In this document: in pieces, positions 21,928 through 36,900 of the stretch
Position numbering within the stretch: position 1 is the first letter of the stretch
How the letters are laid out: every line of letters starts with the position of its first letter
Source: Aurelia coerulea
Taxonomy: Eukaryota; Cnidaria; Scyphozoa; Semaeostomeae; Ulmaridae
Direction: 5' to 3'
Length of the DNA: 64,000 nucleotides
Assembly: GCA_039566865.1 (NCBI GenBank)
Contig: CM076943.1
Coordinates: 41,610,663-41,674,662, forward strand
Notes under the pieces: generated by a model
Told to the model about the DNA's origin: nothing
The model's input: only the letters and a program-made list of their open reading frames with translations
Databases searched by the model: none
Position numbers and translations under genes: made by a program

Positions 21928-24900
21928 CTGAAAGAAATATGTAGCATTTATTATTAATTGATTGCAATTTGAAATCTGCAGTGAAATTTTTGGAAAATCA
22001 TCAAAATCTAATTGCATTACCGATCATGAAAATGTCTTTTTATGCAGTTGTGTCAAAGACCAACAAGGGCAAATTGTGCAATACAATAGCATCAGTTACC
22101 TTTGATTGACACCTAGATTCAAAGCGATTAGCGACTGCAGACAAAGGGAATTCTCTCAACCAGTAATTCAAAAAAAAAAGAACAAAGCCGCAAAAGTTTC
22201 CACGAAACCGGTAGGGCAAACTCTCGCCTTGTGCACGCGAAAGGTGGTTTTTAAGAGAAGTTATGTGCTTATAACAAATAGAGAAAAGTAAATCTAAAGA
22301 TCTGTGTGGCGGATTTTGACTATTTAATTCAGGAGCTGTTTCGCGATAATTACAATGCTTTCTACTCAGCTTATGAACCAAATAAGCAAAATAAGCACAG
22401 CTTATGAACCAAATAAGCAAAATAAGCAAAAACTACCAGATCGGTAATATAATCAAAGTTTAGCGATTATCCAGAAAGGTTCACTTTGTATTCGGTCACC
22501 CAGTGGTAAAAACATACAGGAAAGGAAAGACTCCGTTTCAGCCCAATGCACTTTCAAGAAACCCATGGACGGAAAACTCGCTGGTAACTCAGATCTCAGC
22601 CATCTTAGCACCAGTGCATAATCTTTAAAAACGATTTCCTTACCCTCAACTGGTGCATGCTAGTGCCCATCAAAATGGGATCGCACCATGCTACACAAAG
22701 TGCTTAAATCTTAAATGTTTTTCTCGGATTGTGTTTAAAGAAATTGCCGAGTACCATTCATAGCCAGAACCAGATAACGTCATGTCTATTTCTGCTATGG
22801 ATGGCACAGAATATGGTATTTTGTTGTGGTTGTTATGTGGTTTTAACATTGATATAAAAGACTGAAAACTCATTTTATCCACGCACCAATAACATTCAAT
22901 TTTGGCAGATGGCACTAGGCAGACGAAAAAGCACTTTGCAGTTGTTCAGATTAACTGTTCCTTCTGTACGAAATTCGACACAATTTCCTGAACTCAACAC
23001 AACGACAAAATACGTACTTTTCTGTGCTCTTTGGATTTTGCTGCTTTGTAAAACTGAATGTTCTAAAAATACAAATGAAATATTGGGTTCACTTCATGAA
23101 ATAAACTACCGGGTTAGTAAAAAACATACGGCACTTGAAAAACACTGCTCCCTAAATATCAAAGCGAAAATATTGAAAACCATCTTGTTTCATAACCCAT
23201 ATATTCAGTTAGATTAGGTAATTCGCCCGGCTTTAACAGGTCATTCGTCCCGGTGGAGTTGGTAGATTTTCTGCAGCAAACCTCTTTCAAAAAGCTACAA
23301 AAATGAGTGAAAAAGATGATCAAACTTCCTTCGGTTTTCCTTTCTAACAACAATGATACTTATATATTTTGTCCTCTTGGGATGATGGAACTCCCCTCCC
23401 TCTGAATAATCTTCTCATACTAGGGGAATACCTTTTCATCCTCTCAAGAGGATTTCATGTGCTGACGCGTATTCAAGTAATTGCTGTTAAGATAGATTTG
23501 TAGCATAGGGCTCAAACCTTTCGCATCTTTAAGAAGGTGGGTGTAAAATTCTATGACGCTTTTCTTTTAATTGAATGGCTTGAAAGGAAATTATGGTACT
23601 TTGGTACATTATGGTACATTGGTTCAAAAAGATTATATATCTAAATACTTCCTTATATCAGATTGCTCGATGATGTGATTCTACGTAGGTTCTGCTCCGT
23701 CCATCAAAACTTGATTGTAGCCGGACACCATAAAGCTCCTTTAGCAGCAAAAGGTTAGAGTAGATCAAATATCAGGGGTACTCCCCGGGGGGGTACTTCC
23801 ATTATGGCCTAACAGGGGGGTCCAGTCGGTTTGAGGGTCTTACGAAATGGCTACCAAATGGCCCTACCTGTCAAACATATACTACCACTTGGGGGTACAA
23901 GATTCCTGGTCAGGTATAAGATTTCAACTCAATGCTCCGCACGGCAATATGGTTGTTGCAGAAGTAATTATCATTGAATTTGAAGTTTTTTTGCTTTGTT
24001 CAATCATTTTTTACAATAGAAAATTTTGAAAAACTGCAGAAAATTTTTGCTACCAGACGCTACCAAATAGTCCAAGTCCACGAACTACCATTTGGGGGTT
24101 TCTATAAAAAGATACTACCATTTGAGGGTATTTTTCAAAATTTTTGCTTTGGCCCTCTTTAACCCTGACTGGACCCCCCTGTCATGCCACAATTGGAGTA
24201 CCCCCCCGGGGGGTACTCGAACGAACAAAGGACCAAGGCACATGAAAAGCTATATTAGGTTAAAATACTGCGAAAAATTTTACGTTTACAAATGCTTTGT
24301 TTCGTTCATGCCATTGAAATATTTTGTCACGCAGCAGACTGGCTCCAGCAAACAATGGAATCCTATGGTCATCCCATACACTGGGATCTTATCGAACAAC
24401 GGGATCAAATTTCCTTCTGAGGTACAAAATAGTGACTGGGTGTACAACACTAGTAGGATCCCATTATTTGTAGGGACCTATCACCTGCGTGACTATATTC
24501 CTTTGAAAATCCAATGAAGACAACAACAATTATTCTGTACTAACCTCAAATACATTTTCATTCCCATGTGAATAATATCCCTGAAAGTTGCCTGTGACAA
24601 ATTAAAGAGCAATAGAACATTATTAGAAATACAGTAAGTCCCTGCATATAAGAAACGGACATAACTGCAGCATGCCATTGTTGAGAATATTTGCTCCTCG
24701 ATAAAAAATCAAGCTGCCTGATTTTTTCCAGTTTCTTATAAATGATGCAAAGTTGAAAAAATACTCAACTGCACTGCCGGTTTTCTGTGTAGCCTCAGCA
24801 CTAAACTTCGTAAAATCTTTCACGATCCAGATATACAAAATTTCATACTTGGTTCATCCATAATCATTTCAAGGGCATCCTTGCTTACTATGCAGTACGA

Positions 24901-27900
24901 TCCTTGAATTTAAAGATGGTTTTTGGCAAGAAAACATTACATAAAAGAAAGTTTGTTAATTGACATAGAAGAAATCTGTCAGCCTCATTTGAAAATATGT
25001 CCTTGATATAGGAAACCAGACAGCCTGATTTGAAATTAGAGTTTCTTATATGCGGGGACTCACTGTAAATCTTTACAATCAAATTACAATCTATGATACG
25101 TCTATGATACATCTCATTTCAAACTTCTCTTTTTGAAATGAGACGTATCGCCGCGTAGGAGCACCAACCGTCTCAACTGTATTTGAATAATGGTGGCATG
25201 CAATTCCTTGTTGTAACGAGAGAAGGACGAAGGAATAGCAACATTATCAAGCTTTACTCGCAATCCCGTGGAAGAGAAACAACAGGGTGAGTAAAAATAC
25301 AATTTTAATCATAATATAGGCCACATCAAGGGTGCATCATTGCCCAAGGTTTAAGCAATGATATAGACTGGCAGAGTTTGACTTCGACTTGCTGCTGGGC
25401 TAAATTATTGGCGAACTTGATCAAAGCTTTTCGGCTTGTTCTGGATAATTTTGAGAACAAACACCTTTATAAAACTCATTATAAATTAGGAATGATACGA
25501 CTGAAAATGTTGACATGTTAACTATATAAATATTATCAGTTTAAAAAATCTAACACGCAGAGGTTACAGGCTTTCAACGTCGAAACACGTATCTGGCTCA
25601 CTCGGTAAGAAAGATAGCAGGTAAATTTCATTGACATACCTATAAGTTGCAAGTAAGCATCGATGAATACTTCTGTGATGATCAGGTTTCGTTCCTTGTT
25701 TCCTGGAAGACAAATGAATAATCTAATAAAACAACTTGAACAAGGAAAGGCCACGATACCAGCGTCGATCGTCGAATCCGAAGATGCTTACGGTGACGAA
25801 TGAATTGATCAATTTGAAGGCAGAAACATTGCAACACGACGAAAAAGACAACAGCAAATGTGTTTGAATTTGTTTATTGCCACAAAAATAAATTCAAGCA
25901 CCTTTGCTGTTGTCTTTTTCGTCGTGTTGCAGCGTTTCTGCCTACAAATGTATCGAATAATCTGATGCCTGGTGGGTAAAGCTTTGAAGACCTTTTAGGA
26001 TATGATAACAGTGTATCTGTCCATCAAAAGAACTTACAGGTATTAATGATAGAAATGTTCAAAACAAAATATGGCTTGAATCCTCCTTTTATGAATAAAA
26101 ATTTCTGTCCAAAAGTAATAAGCATAATGTATTTGCTGTTTGTCGCGTCCAAGTTATGACCTCGAATACCAGAATTTGATCTTAGTAATGAAGCCTTGAG
26201 CTTTCATCTTTCATTTCGAATCTTTGTTTTAGATTATTACAGTAGACGCATTTAATTTGCAACTGTCCTAAAGCAAGCAAAAATACATACCACTGAGAGC
26301 CAGTTGTTCAGACTTGTCTTTTAACGTTTTGTCCTAATCAAGTAGAAAAAATATTGGTTATTTTTGTTGTTTTAGCAAGGAGCGTATCATCCCGTAGAAG
26401 AGCGTACGAGATGCCTACAAGACGAAAATAATTTACTGAAGACTGCAAGAAGTTCTCTGAAATAATTTCCTTCTAAAGTGCAAGAGATTTCTAGGGAGTG
26501 ATACGACAAAATAGCTAAATATATAGCAAAATAGCTGAAATTGCTTCAAAGCCATTCACATCAAGGTAAAGATTACAGAAATTTTCACAATGCTGGAATC
26601 CAAAGTCACTGTGATCATATGTAATTTCGCCCATATGTTTACATAGCGCAATCAGTACTCTGATACATTTACTACCACAATTCACTGCGAGCGCAGCGAA
26701 TGAAGGGAAATTCGAATTGTAACGTTTTGTGAAACGTAGTAGTAAAGGACACCAATACAAACCTCCAATAGAAAGAGGTAAAATATTCTGCTCAACTTGT
26801 AAAAACAAAATTGAAGACGGCACGCATTTTATCCTCGAAAATGGAACACTTAAGGCAGCACGAGAGGCCTTTTTAAATTACGCAAAAGACACTTATCCAA
26901 ATTTTTAATCAATTCCAACTATTGAACAAAGCTCATTTTCTACAAACGAATGAAAATCGTCACTTTTTAGAGGCATTGCAAGGTATCTCAACACAATATA
27001 CAAACAGAGATTCAAAAATGAAATCCAAAAACATTACACTAGATGACATATATCCTAAATTGTTCATATAATCGCTGATATTTTGTTAGTAGCTTTAATT
27101 TGTAGTTCGTAGTTAGACCATGTATCTTAATGGTATTGAGTCTTCATTGAAAAAAAAGATATCGAGTCTTCATTGGAAAGAAGTACTGTTTCTGATACTA
27201 ACCAGCAACTCTTGGATCATGGATTCAATCGCTGTTGGGAATTTAGAACTGTTTTCGTCGTCTATCTGGTAAAAATAGAAATAAAAACAGCTGACAGAAC
27301 TTCACTGTGTGAGAAAATGTCAAATATTAGCGTAAACAACGAAGTAAATTTGACAAGGATTAAAACCAGGAATGAGTGTCCCAGAAAAGGTATACAGATT
27401 TGGCTGGGTCCAGTGATGAAAGTTTATCTACAATCAATGGTTAATCAATGTCAAAATGCTCCTCGATAGTTAACTTTGGCCGTAGATATCTCATTCGTAG
27501 ATATTGGTGCACTGAGAGCTGAAATATTGATCTTGTATGTTCAATTTGCCTCCACGTCCAAACAAGAGCTTTGCCATATTGGCCAAATTCCTGACGATAA
27601 ATTCTCACAATTTTTCCTGGGACACATATAATTTGAAATACACAAGTATGGAGGATACGAATACCGTGACTTGAAAATTAGTCTGAACAGAGCTTTGCTA
27701 TCAACCTTGCAACCATATTTGTAAAGGTGACTTGATGTCGTGCTGCATGAAAACAATTTCCTCGACACCATCTTACCGTAGCTACAGCTTCCTCCGGAAG
27801 AGACCATAATTCTCCTACGTGTGTTAAGCGAGAAAGGGTATTGGTATGTTGAGATTTCTCTCAAGATATCTACCTAGGAACACCCTTAACGAGCTATACA

Positions 27901-30900
27901 AGCTCTATATCCGACCCCATTTAGACTATGGAGATGTTATATACCATGATCCCCCAAAAGAATGCGAGTTCAGCGGAAATTTCACCTTGTCTAATTTAAT
28001 GGAAAAGCTAGAATCCGTCCAATATTCTGCCGCTTTAGCCGTGTCCGGTACATGGAGGGGAACATCTAGAGAGAAGTTGTACGCTGAGCTTGGATGGGAA
28101 TCTTTAAGTCTCCGTAGGTGGAGTAGACGCCTGACTTTGTTCTATAAAATTGTAAACAACCTAACTCCGAACTATACAAGGGATCCAATTCCACCACTTC
28201 GGCAGTTTCAGTACTCTCTTCGTAAACCTGACATCATCGGGCAAATAAGGGCAAGAACTGCAAAGTTCAAATCTACTTTTTATCCTCATTGTCTGTCCGA
28301 ATGGAATGAACTTGAACCTGAAACTAGGCTGGCACCAGCTGTTGCCGTTTTCAAATTGAAAATGTTATCAAAAATCCGCCCTCCTGGAAAACCTGTATAT
28401 GGGATTCATGACCCAAAAGGTCTATCCTATCTAACTCAACTTAGAGTCGGTCTTAGCAAGTTAAATTTTCATAAATTCAAACACAATTTTAAAGATACCA
28501 CAAATCCTATGTGACCGACAAATGATGGTATTGAAGATACGGAACACTTCTTGTTGCTCTGCCCTTGTTTTGATGTACAAAGACGAGACCTCCTCGCTGG
28601 AATCTATGCATTAATACGACCACTTGGATATGTAAATCTTGCAAATGAAGCTTTACTACAACTTTTATTGTATGGCAATAAAGATTTTCCTATTTCACTA
28701 AATAGACAAATTGTTGAGCTAACGCTACATTTTATCCATGAAACTGGTCGATTCGAGTGAATTTCTGTAGCCACTTAACCATCCCTTCATAAGCCACCCG
28801 TTTTTGTCCCATAGTTAAAGTAGTTTCTTTTCCTTTATTATCTTTATTTAATGGCCTCGGGGTAGACACAGCCTTTTGCTCCCTGGGGTTGATCGTCCTA
28901 GTAGTATTGTAGAGTAATTTTATAAGTAATGTAGTTCGTAATTTGTATTGTAAATTTTATTTGGAATATATTATATAAAAAAAAAAAAAAAGCATTGGAT
29001 TTTAATCAAATAAAATCCATGATATCCACGAAAAACAAAACAAACGACGATTACTGTTAACCTCAAAAGTTCTTTATCTGGCAATTATTACAACTAAAAA
29101 TTCAGCCATTGCAACAGTAAAAATACAACCAGAGACAAAATCAAATTCTAAAATGAAGTAATAAGTGAGTCAAAAAAAGAATCCCCGTTTGGAAGACCAC
29201 TGCTCCATGAATATCAAAGCAATAATATTGAAAACTTTTTAATTGCCAATATATTCACTTAGGTTCAATAATTTACCCGGTTTTAATGGTTCATTCCTTC
29301 CATAGATATGGGAGATTTCCTGTAGAAAGCCCCTTCCAAAAACCTGCAAAACTGAGTGAAAACGATGAGCAAATTTTCCTTCCTAAAAATGGTCATGTAT
29401 TCATGCATGTTGTCCTCTTGGGAGAATGGAATCCCCGTGAATAGGACATTGATACCAAGGGGAAGACTTTTTCATCCTCCGAAGAGGATAGCGCTTGCTA
29501 AAGCGTACAGAAGTCATTCCTGTACGGGAAATAAGGAAGGAATGCTACGGAAATTTGTTCGTGATTTTGGTCACGTTTTGAGGGTTTTTTGATGAGGCTT
29601 TCTCGAGAAAATCCCTTGTAATTTCAGAATGGAGTGGCCGATTTCAGTCAGGTAAATTTTTAAATGGATTTGAACATGTCTACCATTAAATTATCTATTT
29701 GCCGATATCATCGTCTTGATACCCAGGGAGCCGTAACCTTTTAAACGGGGATTCTTTTTATTAACTCACCGGGTATAGCTATGAAATACAGCTTGAATTA
29801 CGCTAATGAAGGTTTATCTGTTCACCCAAAATACGGCCATTTCTGCAGAGGTGCAGTCAGTAGGTGCCACTGGCATCACATTTTTAATTTATAAAACGAT
29901 TTTGTTGCACAGCAAATTTGAACTTTCAACATTGAAAATTCAACACTCATAGCACCAACATCAACAAACGAGGTATCTATGTTCAAGTTAACTATCAAGA
30001 AAAATTTTGACATTGACTAGCTGTTCATTAAAGCCAAATGCTCGTCGGTCGACCCAATCAAATCTGTATGCTGTCGAGCACTAAATAAACGGGACGTGAG
30101 AATAATCAGGGGGCTGGAAATGGTTCGATATATAATAATCGTGGGCTACAACAATTCGGGGGGGGGGGCTGAAAACATTGAAAATAGTCGTTTTCTTAGT
30201 TAAACACGTATCTCTTTTACATTTACGTTCACTAATTATTCTCACTATCATTTCAATTGTTCAAGAATTAATAAAAAGGGGTTGGAATAAAAGTTCCAAA
30301 GTAATCACGCAGGTGGGGGGGGGAGACAATTATTCGGCACTCGAGAGTACATTTTTCTGGGACACCCGATACATTTTCGAAGAACTGGTACAAGGAACGG
30401 GTATGTTTTGAAGATTTTGCTTGCACGCTCTCAACCAAAATCTGGTCAAGTGCCACCCCACCGTGAGCTGCTCATATCAAAACGCAGCATACCTTATGTG
30501 GAAATTAAACGTTAAGTGAGGCTAAAATATAAACAAGAAGATACAGTTTAGAGAATAAAAACTTACGACTCGGAGGACTTCCCCTTTGTCAAGATCGACG
30601 ATCATGGCCTACAAAGTACAGGAAAAAGGTGAAATTACTCTTGCTATGTCTAGGGCGATTCCTAGACATACGAATATTTTGTCTGCAGTCCCGAGGAGGG
30701 TGGGGGTAAACTTAAGTTTCCATGATACGGGGTTGTGACATTCAAAGCGTAAACCTACAACACATAAATCCGGAAGAAATTCTGAAAAGTATACCTACAA
30801 GTTCGGACAATTTCTGAAAAGTATACTCATAAATCCGGAAAATGTCTGAAAAGTATACCCATAAATCCGGAAAATTTCTGAAAAGTATACTCATAAATCC

Positions 30901-33900
30901 GGAAAATGTCTGAAAAGTATACCCATAAATCCGGAAAATTTCTGAAAAGTATGCCCATATATCCGGAAAAGCCGAAAAAGTTTACCCATAAATGAAGTTT
31001 TACAAAATATCATAGCCATAAATCCGAAAAATATAAAAAATCATCAAAAACCATACCCATAAATCCAGAATCCATCATAAAAAGGTACCCTAAAAAGGCA
31101 CAACCCCGTACCATGGAGACCTTCAGTTACCCCCCCCCCCCCCCCTTCCGGGACTGTAGTCAACTTAGGTAATATGACACACTTTAAACTTTTAGAGAAT
31201 GAAAGTCATTCAAATGTCGCAGCACATATTGTTCTTTAGTGTTTCTCTTATCAAAGTAAATAACCTGAAAAAAGATTAGATCTTTGTGATGTTCTCGCAT
31301 TTTTAAAGGGTCTTTCATCCAGCATGCCTTGCACGTGCCATCTCTTGGTTTTCCTTTGTTACCAAAGGACAACCAAGAGACTGCTGCAAGGAATGCTGCA
31401 AGGAATGCGGGATGAAGCAGACCCTTTAAGAGTAAGGAGACACATGTGAATTCAGCTTCACAAAATTCATTGGTTGAAAAATGGCTGAAAAGGGGCCTTA
31501 CACAGTCGATCATATCATAAGGAATCTTTGACACAGAGCAATACTCAAGTGCTATTAGAAATTAATTTTTAAATAAATATTGTAACATAAATAATAATAA
31601 ACAATAATGATAAATGATATTAAATGATAATAAATGTATAAGAATAAATATTTTATTATAAATACATTTAAATAAATAATTTCTATGTAAAAGAAAGTTG
31701 GAAAGATTTTTGAACATTGTAAAAATCTGTACATGTATTGCTATAAAGCAGGCTTCAACTATCTCTGCACTAAACGCTTTTAGAAAAAAAAACAATATCA
31801 AGAAACAATACCTCATCAATGGGCAAGTCTTCGATTTCTTCCAGGCATCCAGATAACATTCCAAGCAGATATGGGGTTGGCAAACAGCACATATCAACGA
31901 GTTTAAATGGCAACACTGGAATGTATGTATGCTGCAATAAATGTCGGTAGTCAGTAGAAATGCGGAGGTATTTGAAATTTAGTTTATTGACAGAATAGTT
32001 TGTTATGTTTCTGGTCAGTTTGCACTATTTCTTCCGAGGACCATAACTGGAAGAGCGCTGAAGGGGATGGATGTGCAAGCTTCGAGACATAGCTGGTTTC
32101 TGAGCTACAAGTTAAAGGGCATATGTCATGAAGCTTATTGGTTCATGCAATACAATTCTCTCTATTGTTTATTACAAAGCACAGGATTGAGGCTGAATTT
32201 TCATTGCAATAAAAATTCATGAAACAGAAATAAAAAGTCACGAAACAATAGAATTCCACTCCAAACAACAAGGGCAGATTTTGTAACAATAGAACCTTTG
32301 GTTTGTTTACATATGACGCCATCTTGGTCGACTAGCCAATCAGAGAGCTCTATTTCTATAGCGTCATCTGATGATAATGGCGGAAGGAGGGGTTTGCTGT
32401 GGAGAAAACCACACCCTCGTTTTTTCCTCGCGACGAAAATATACTTTCGCAAAAACTCAAAACTTTTTTGCACACGTATAGAACGATAAATTTCACATAC
32501 TTTTTAATTGGCACTAAGCTCTGCGTCTTCTGCTCTTCACGCGATCGTTCGCTGTTGACACCCCTTTTTGCACGTCTTCCACGCCCCTCCGACGGCTTTG
32601 CCCAAACCCAAGGAGGATATAAAGCCTATCCCATGATGCAATTTCGTCCGCAGAATAACATCGTGATGGCACGCGAAAGAAATTAGACGAAAAGATCGAC
32701 CAAAGATTTTGTCGTTTCTTCGTGTAAATTCTGTGTAGAGAAATGGGAAGTGTCCTTATCTCTTTTTTAACTCTACTGCTTTCTAACAAAGTTGGTAAGA
32801 TGTAAGAATAATCTTGTTTTCCAATCTTTCTTCGACGGGAAAGTGTGCGTGGCTGTTGTAAACGTAAAAAACGCCAAAAGCACTGGTCAGCTTTCCAACT
32901 TTTTAACAGCTCAAGCAGGGGACTTGTAGCTGAAATATCGGGGGATGAGACCTGAAACCTTGTTTCTTTCAATGAACCGAGAAGTCCCACGCAGTCCCCA
33001 TGATTTATAAAGTTACGGTGACTTATAATTTCTCAAAAATTATGGCCTAAGTACTGTGACCTACCGTCCCATTCAAATTGCGATTCAAATAATTAAACAG
33101 CGAGTAGCCTTCAGGTCTGATGATGTGTATGTTAAGAGAGAATCTTCATCTATGTAATGCAAGTAAATCTCTGGGTGCATCTCCAGGTATGGACACTTTA
33201 CTCCTTCGATTGCTTCCATGTTTTCGTTCGACGATGTGGTTATTTTGTTTAGGCCTGTTGTTCTCTGACTCATATTCATGTGTCATGTCAACTGTCAACT
33301 GATTGTTTTGCCACGCACGCGCGTTGCATATCTCAAAAATCCCAGGAGCATTGTGGGATACGCTTTACATCTTCCTTGGCCCAAACCCAACAAATCACAC
33401 TTTTCGAAAAGTAAACTTTTTGAAGCCTTTCCAATGTTTAGACATTGCTCAAGTCACTTTTGAGTAATATGATACCGGAAACAAGTGAAAAATAGCATAA
33501 TTATGATCAAGATTTCCTTCAGTACGTATTAGAATGAATGGTTTCTCAACTTTTAGTTTCTCATTACTGGAGCTTCTTTATTTTTTGGCGATCTGAGACT
33601 TTAATTTTTATCGAAAATGCGTGTAAACAGTTTTGACATTGAAACCATTGGGTTCTGCCACTCTTTTACATTAGTATATTTCTGAGTGTGATTTACAGCA
33701 ACAATTTGTTAATCAAGTTGATAATGTCTGGATAATGTCAAACAGTTCAAACAGAAGAGAGATCGGGCCTGAGAAGAAGTCCTCCATGCTCAACTAACTT
33801 ATCTTACCAAGACGATTCGTGACAATTCATGACGATACATTACGATTGGAGCAGGAAGTCACCTCTTTTGGAGGATTAATACTTTGCATATAACGTACGT

Positions 33901-36900
33901 TTTATGGAAGGTTGGTATTTTACCATTTTCAAAGATTTTTGGTCTGTAATTTACATGTATTCAGAACATGAACCCTCTCGTCCCCGACTCGTCTCGCCCT
34001 CTCGCCCTGAAACGATTAGTCGTTGCGGGGATGGGGAGAGGGGGGCTGCAATGTCCACCGGTTCGGAAAGTTGATGATGAAAATTGATTTTCACACATTT
34101 TGAAACCCTTTTCTGAAATTTTCTTTCATCTGATGGCAGGACAAATTAAAGTCACACTGTCGTTTTTGATCGAGAAGTGTGATTTGCTGGGTTTGGGCAA
34201 AGCCGTCGGAGGGGCGTGGAAGACATGCAAAAAGGGAAGTCAATAGCGAACGATCGCGCGAAGAGCAGAAGACGCAGAGCTTAGTGCCAATAAAAAAGTA
34301 TGTGAAATTTATCGCTCTATAAGTGTGCAAAAAAGTTTGAGTTTTTGCGAAAGTATATTTTCGTCGCGAGGAAAAAACGAGGGTGTGGTTTTCTCCACAG
34401 CAAACCCCTCCTTCCGCCATTATCATCAGATGACGCCATAGAAATAGAGCTCTCTGATTGGCTAGTCGACCAAGATGGCGTCATATGTAAACAAACCAAA
34501 GGTTCTATTGTTACTTGTTGAGGATACCGAGGACTGCCCCTTTTGTCTGAGCCTTTTGTTATGCTGGTAAAGTTCAAAGCAGATCAACAGCTGGGAAACC
34601 TATTACCATGCGCGAGAATCTCTTTGTCTCTTTGCTAATTCTTGTTTGGATTGTGGCCAGATTATCCGCCCACATCCTTTCCACAAAACCAAACATGCTT
34701 TCTGCGCATGATCACAGGTTTCCTTTTTGGGGGATGACCGTTGCTTTGAACTTTGATGATTCGTATCCCCAACAATTACAAAATCTGCCCTTGCTACTCC
34801 AAACTTGTTTGTGGTATTAACCAATTGCTAATATGACATATGTGCTTTAACGTAGCCAAACCTGTTATTTCTATGATCTATATTGTTTCCTGCGCGTGTC
34901 CATCATGGGACCATGTGTCCATTGTGTTCTGCACGAATTTTGGTGGACAGGATGAATTCACAATAAACGTACTCTCGGAAATCCATCGTTATCTCTGTAA
35001 TCTTACAGCATACAAATGTTTCGTTATTTTCTCTATGAAATTCAAAATTCCATCTTCAAAATAACACTTTCATCTTGAGAAAAAAGTGTAAAATCTGCGT
35101 GATATGGCCAGTAAGAAAAAACCATAGAATCATCGTTTCGACGAGAAGTTTGCTTACTTTACGTGACCCAGCCCCTAAAGTCACGAAAGGCTACTTCAGA
35201 CCAAAGAAATTCAATGCCACGAACAAATTACAGAGGAATTTCTCGTTGAAACTGCAGTACTGGATAGCTGATCTCCATCTTTGCTTACTAAAATCTCGTA
35301 CAGTTCCTTTCGTAACGCCCATATCATGGTGCAGCAAATTCTGTACATTTCTGAAATCAATCATGAAAAGAGACCAGAACTGTTTGGGTTGTTCTCCGTT
35401 GATTCTTTTGCTTTCCTTCTCTTTTTAACTGAAATAAATCCATCTCTTATGCAAGTTGACATCAAAACAGCTGTGTGGACTGTGTCCCGCCATCTTTTAT
35501 TTCAAAAGAAATCAGTTAGATCTGGACCTCCCAAGGCAGAACATACCATTCTCCAAAAGCAGTTTTTTCTACCGGGTGTCCCAAAATGATGTATTATCAT
35601 TTGATTGCTTACATGTCCATAACCAATGAACCGATTTTCAAAAACTTTGTTTTATTTGATTGCCTAAGGCTAAATTGTATTTTAAGATGTTGGTTGTGGT
35701 TTTACCAGTTTTTGAAAATCGGTTCATCGGTTATGGACATATAAGCAATCAAATGATACACTCATTTTTTTTTATAAGAAACCGCTTATAAGAACGGTAG
35801 GCTCAATTTTTCGAAAGCTAAGAAACAACCCTACCTTAATCAAAAAAGCTAAGAAACTTCTGTAATTCACAGTTTTAATTTTCCTATCGCACTCAAAAAT
35901 GCTTTGACACTGTACAGTTATAGCAACTGTTTGGAAACTATTTTGAGTGCGAATCATGTTATTTACTTGTTTTGAGATCTTACTAAGTAATTTGGGAGGC
36001 CTTTAAACAAAACGAAATTAACTCTACACTTTAGGCATTAAAATATTCTGGTGCAAAGACGTGAAACGAAATCCCATAATGAGTTCCACGATTACCATAT
36101 TCAAAAGGAAACTGGAGGAATTCCTACAAAATTAGCATCCTTCCCAAAGCACGATCCCTAGGAAGACCAGCAAATTTGTAAGATTCTATATGTAAATAGA
36201 TATTTATTTGTATAGCAATAGTTCTATTTTAGCTGATAGGGTTTTGTGTTAAAATATGATAAAATTAATGAAATGAATGTGAATGAACAGTCTGAAAGTG
36301 CAAATGGCGGTCCACAACTGTTTGGTTGAATTCAAACTTGCATAAATTATGGCCTTTGAAATAAACACTGTTTCTAGATGATTGAGCATCAAAAATCTGC
36401 TCTTGTATTGCAAGTATTGAAGTGGTAGCGATTGCTGAGATACGTTCAGTCTTTCCATTAGAGGGCTCTCTGGAAGGATAAAATTATAATACACCCCATG
36501 CAAAATAATAATTTGTAATAAGGAAGCTGTCATAAAGTATGGAACAGACTGGGGCGGAAGGGAACCAAAACTTTTGAGGGGAAATGTTGGGCTAACAAAT
36601 TATTTCAAACATTAAACATGGGCCATAAAAACAAATTTCAGTCTTTATCAATTTTCAATCACTACTGTCAGTATCACTGTCACCACTCTCTTCAGTTTCT
36701 ACCATAGTGGTATCTTCTGACATTTTCATTGCTGCCTTATGAAAGCATTGTGTAATGGAACTATTTTCTTTTCTGTTAAACTTTTCAGGGGCTATCAAAT
36801 TTTTTTAGAAGGTGCATTGGGGCCATTAATTTTTTTTCCTTTCTTGCATTGGGCTACATAATTTGAAAGTGAAGTTTGAAATCCCTTCCGCCCCGGTCTG

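Noticed and set aside
24849..24886. Exon-like stretch (TAG acceptor, SKDALEMIMDEP, GTATG donor) on the minus strand
   Set aside because: Lies inside the Tc1-like MITE at 24630-25067 and is not needed by the phases around exons Q and R.
28512..28514. Recoded Cys/Sec TGA in the LINE frame
   Set aside because: The copy is 5'-truncated and not expected to be expressed; a simple nonsense mutation of a Cys codon explains it.
30268..30456. Minus-strand frame with ILVESVQAKSSK after a possible acceptor, considered as the missing DENND2 exon
   Set aside because: It lacks a good donor and the expected GDE..LP pattern; it overlaps a MITE terminus.
30760..31060. CRISPR-like array
   Set aside because: Units are contiguous without unique spacers, inside a foldback element in animal DNA.
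32514..32990. 158-codon minus-strand frame
   Set aside because: Starts in the loop and runs through one foldback arm; no similarity and no splice context with the DENND2-like gene.
35075..35589. Two plus-strand frames over 100 codons
   Set aside because: Composition is not protein-like, and the second ends in a MITE terminus; no family recognised.
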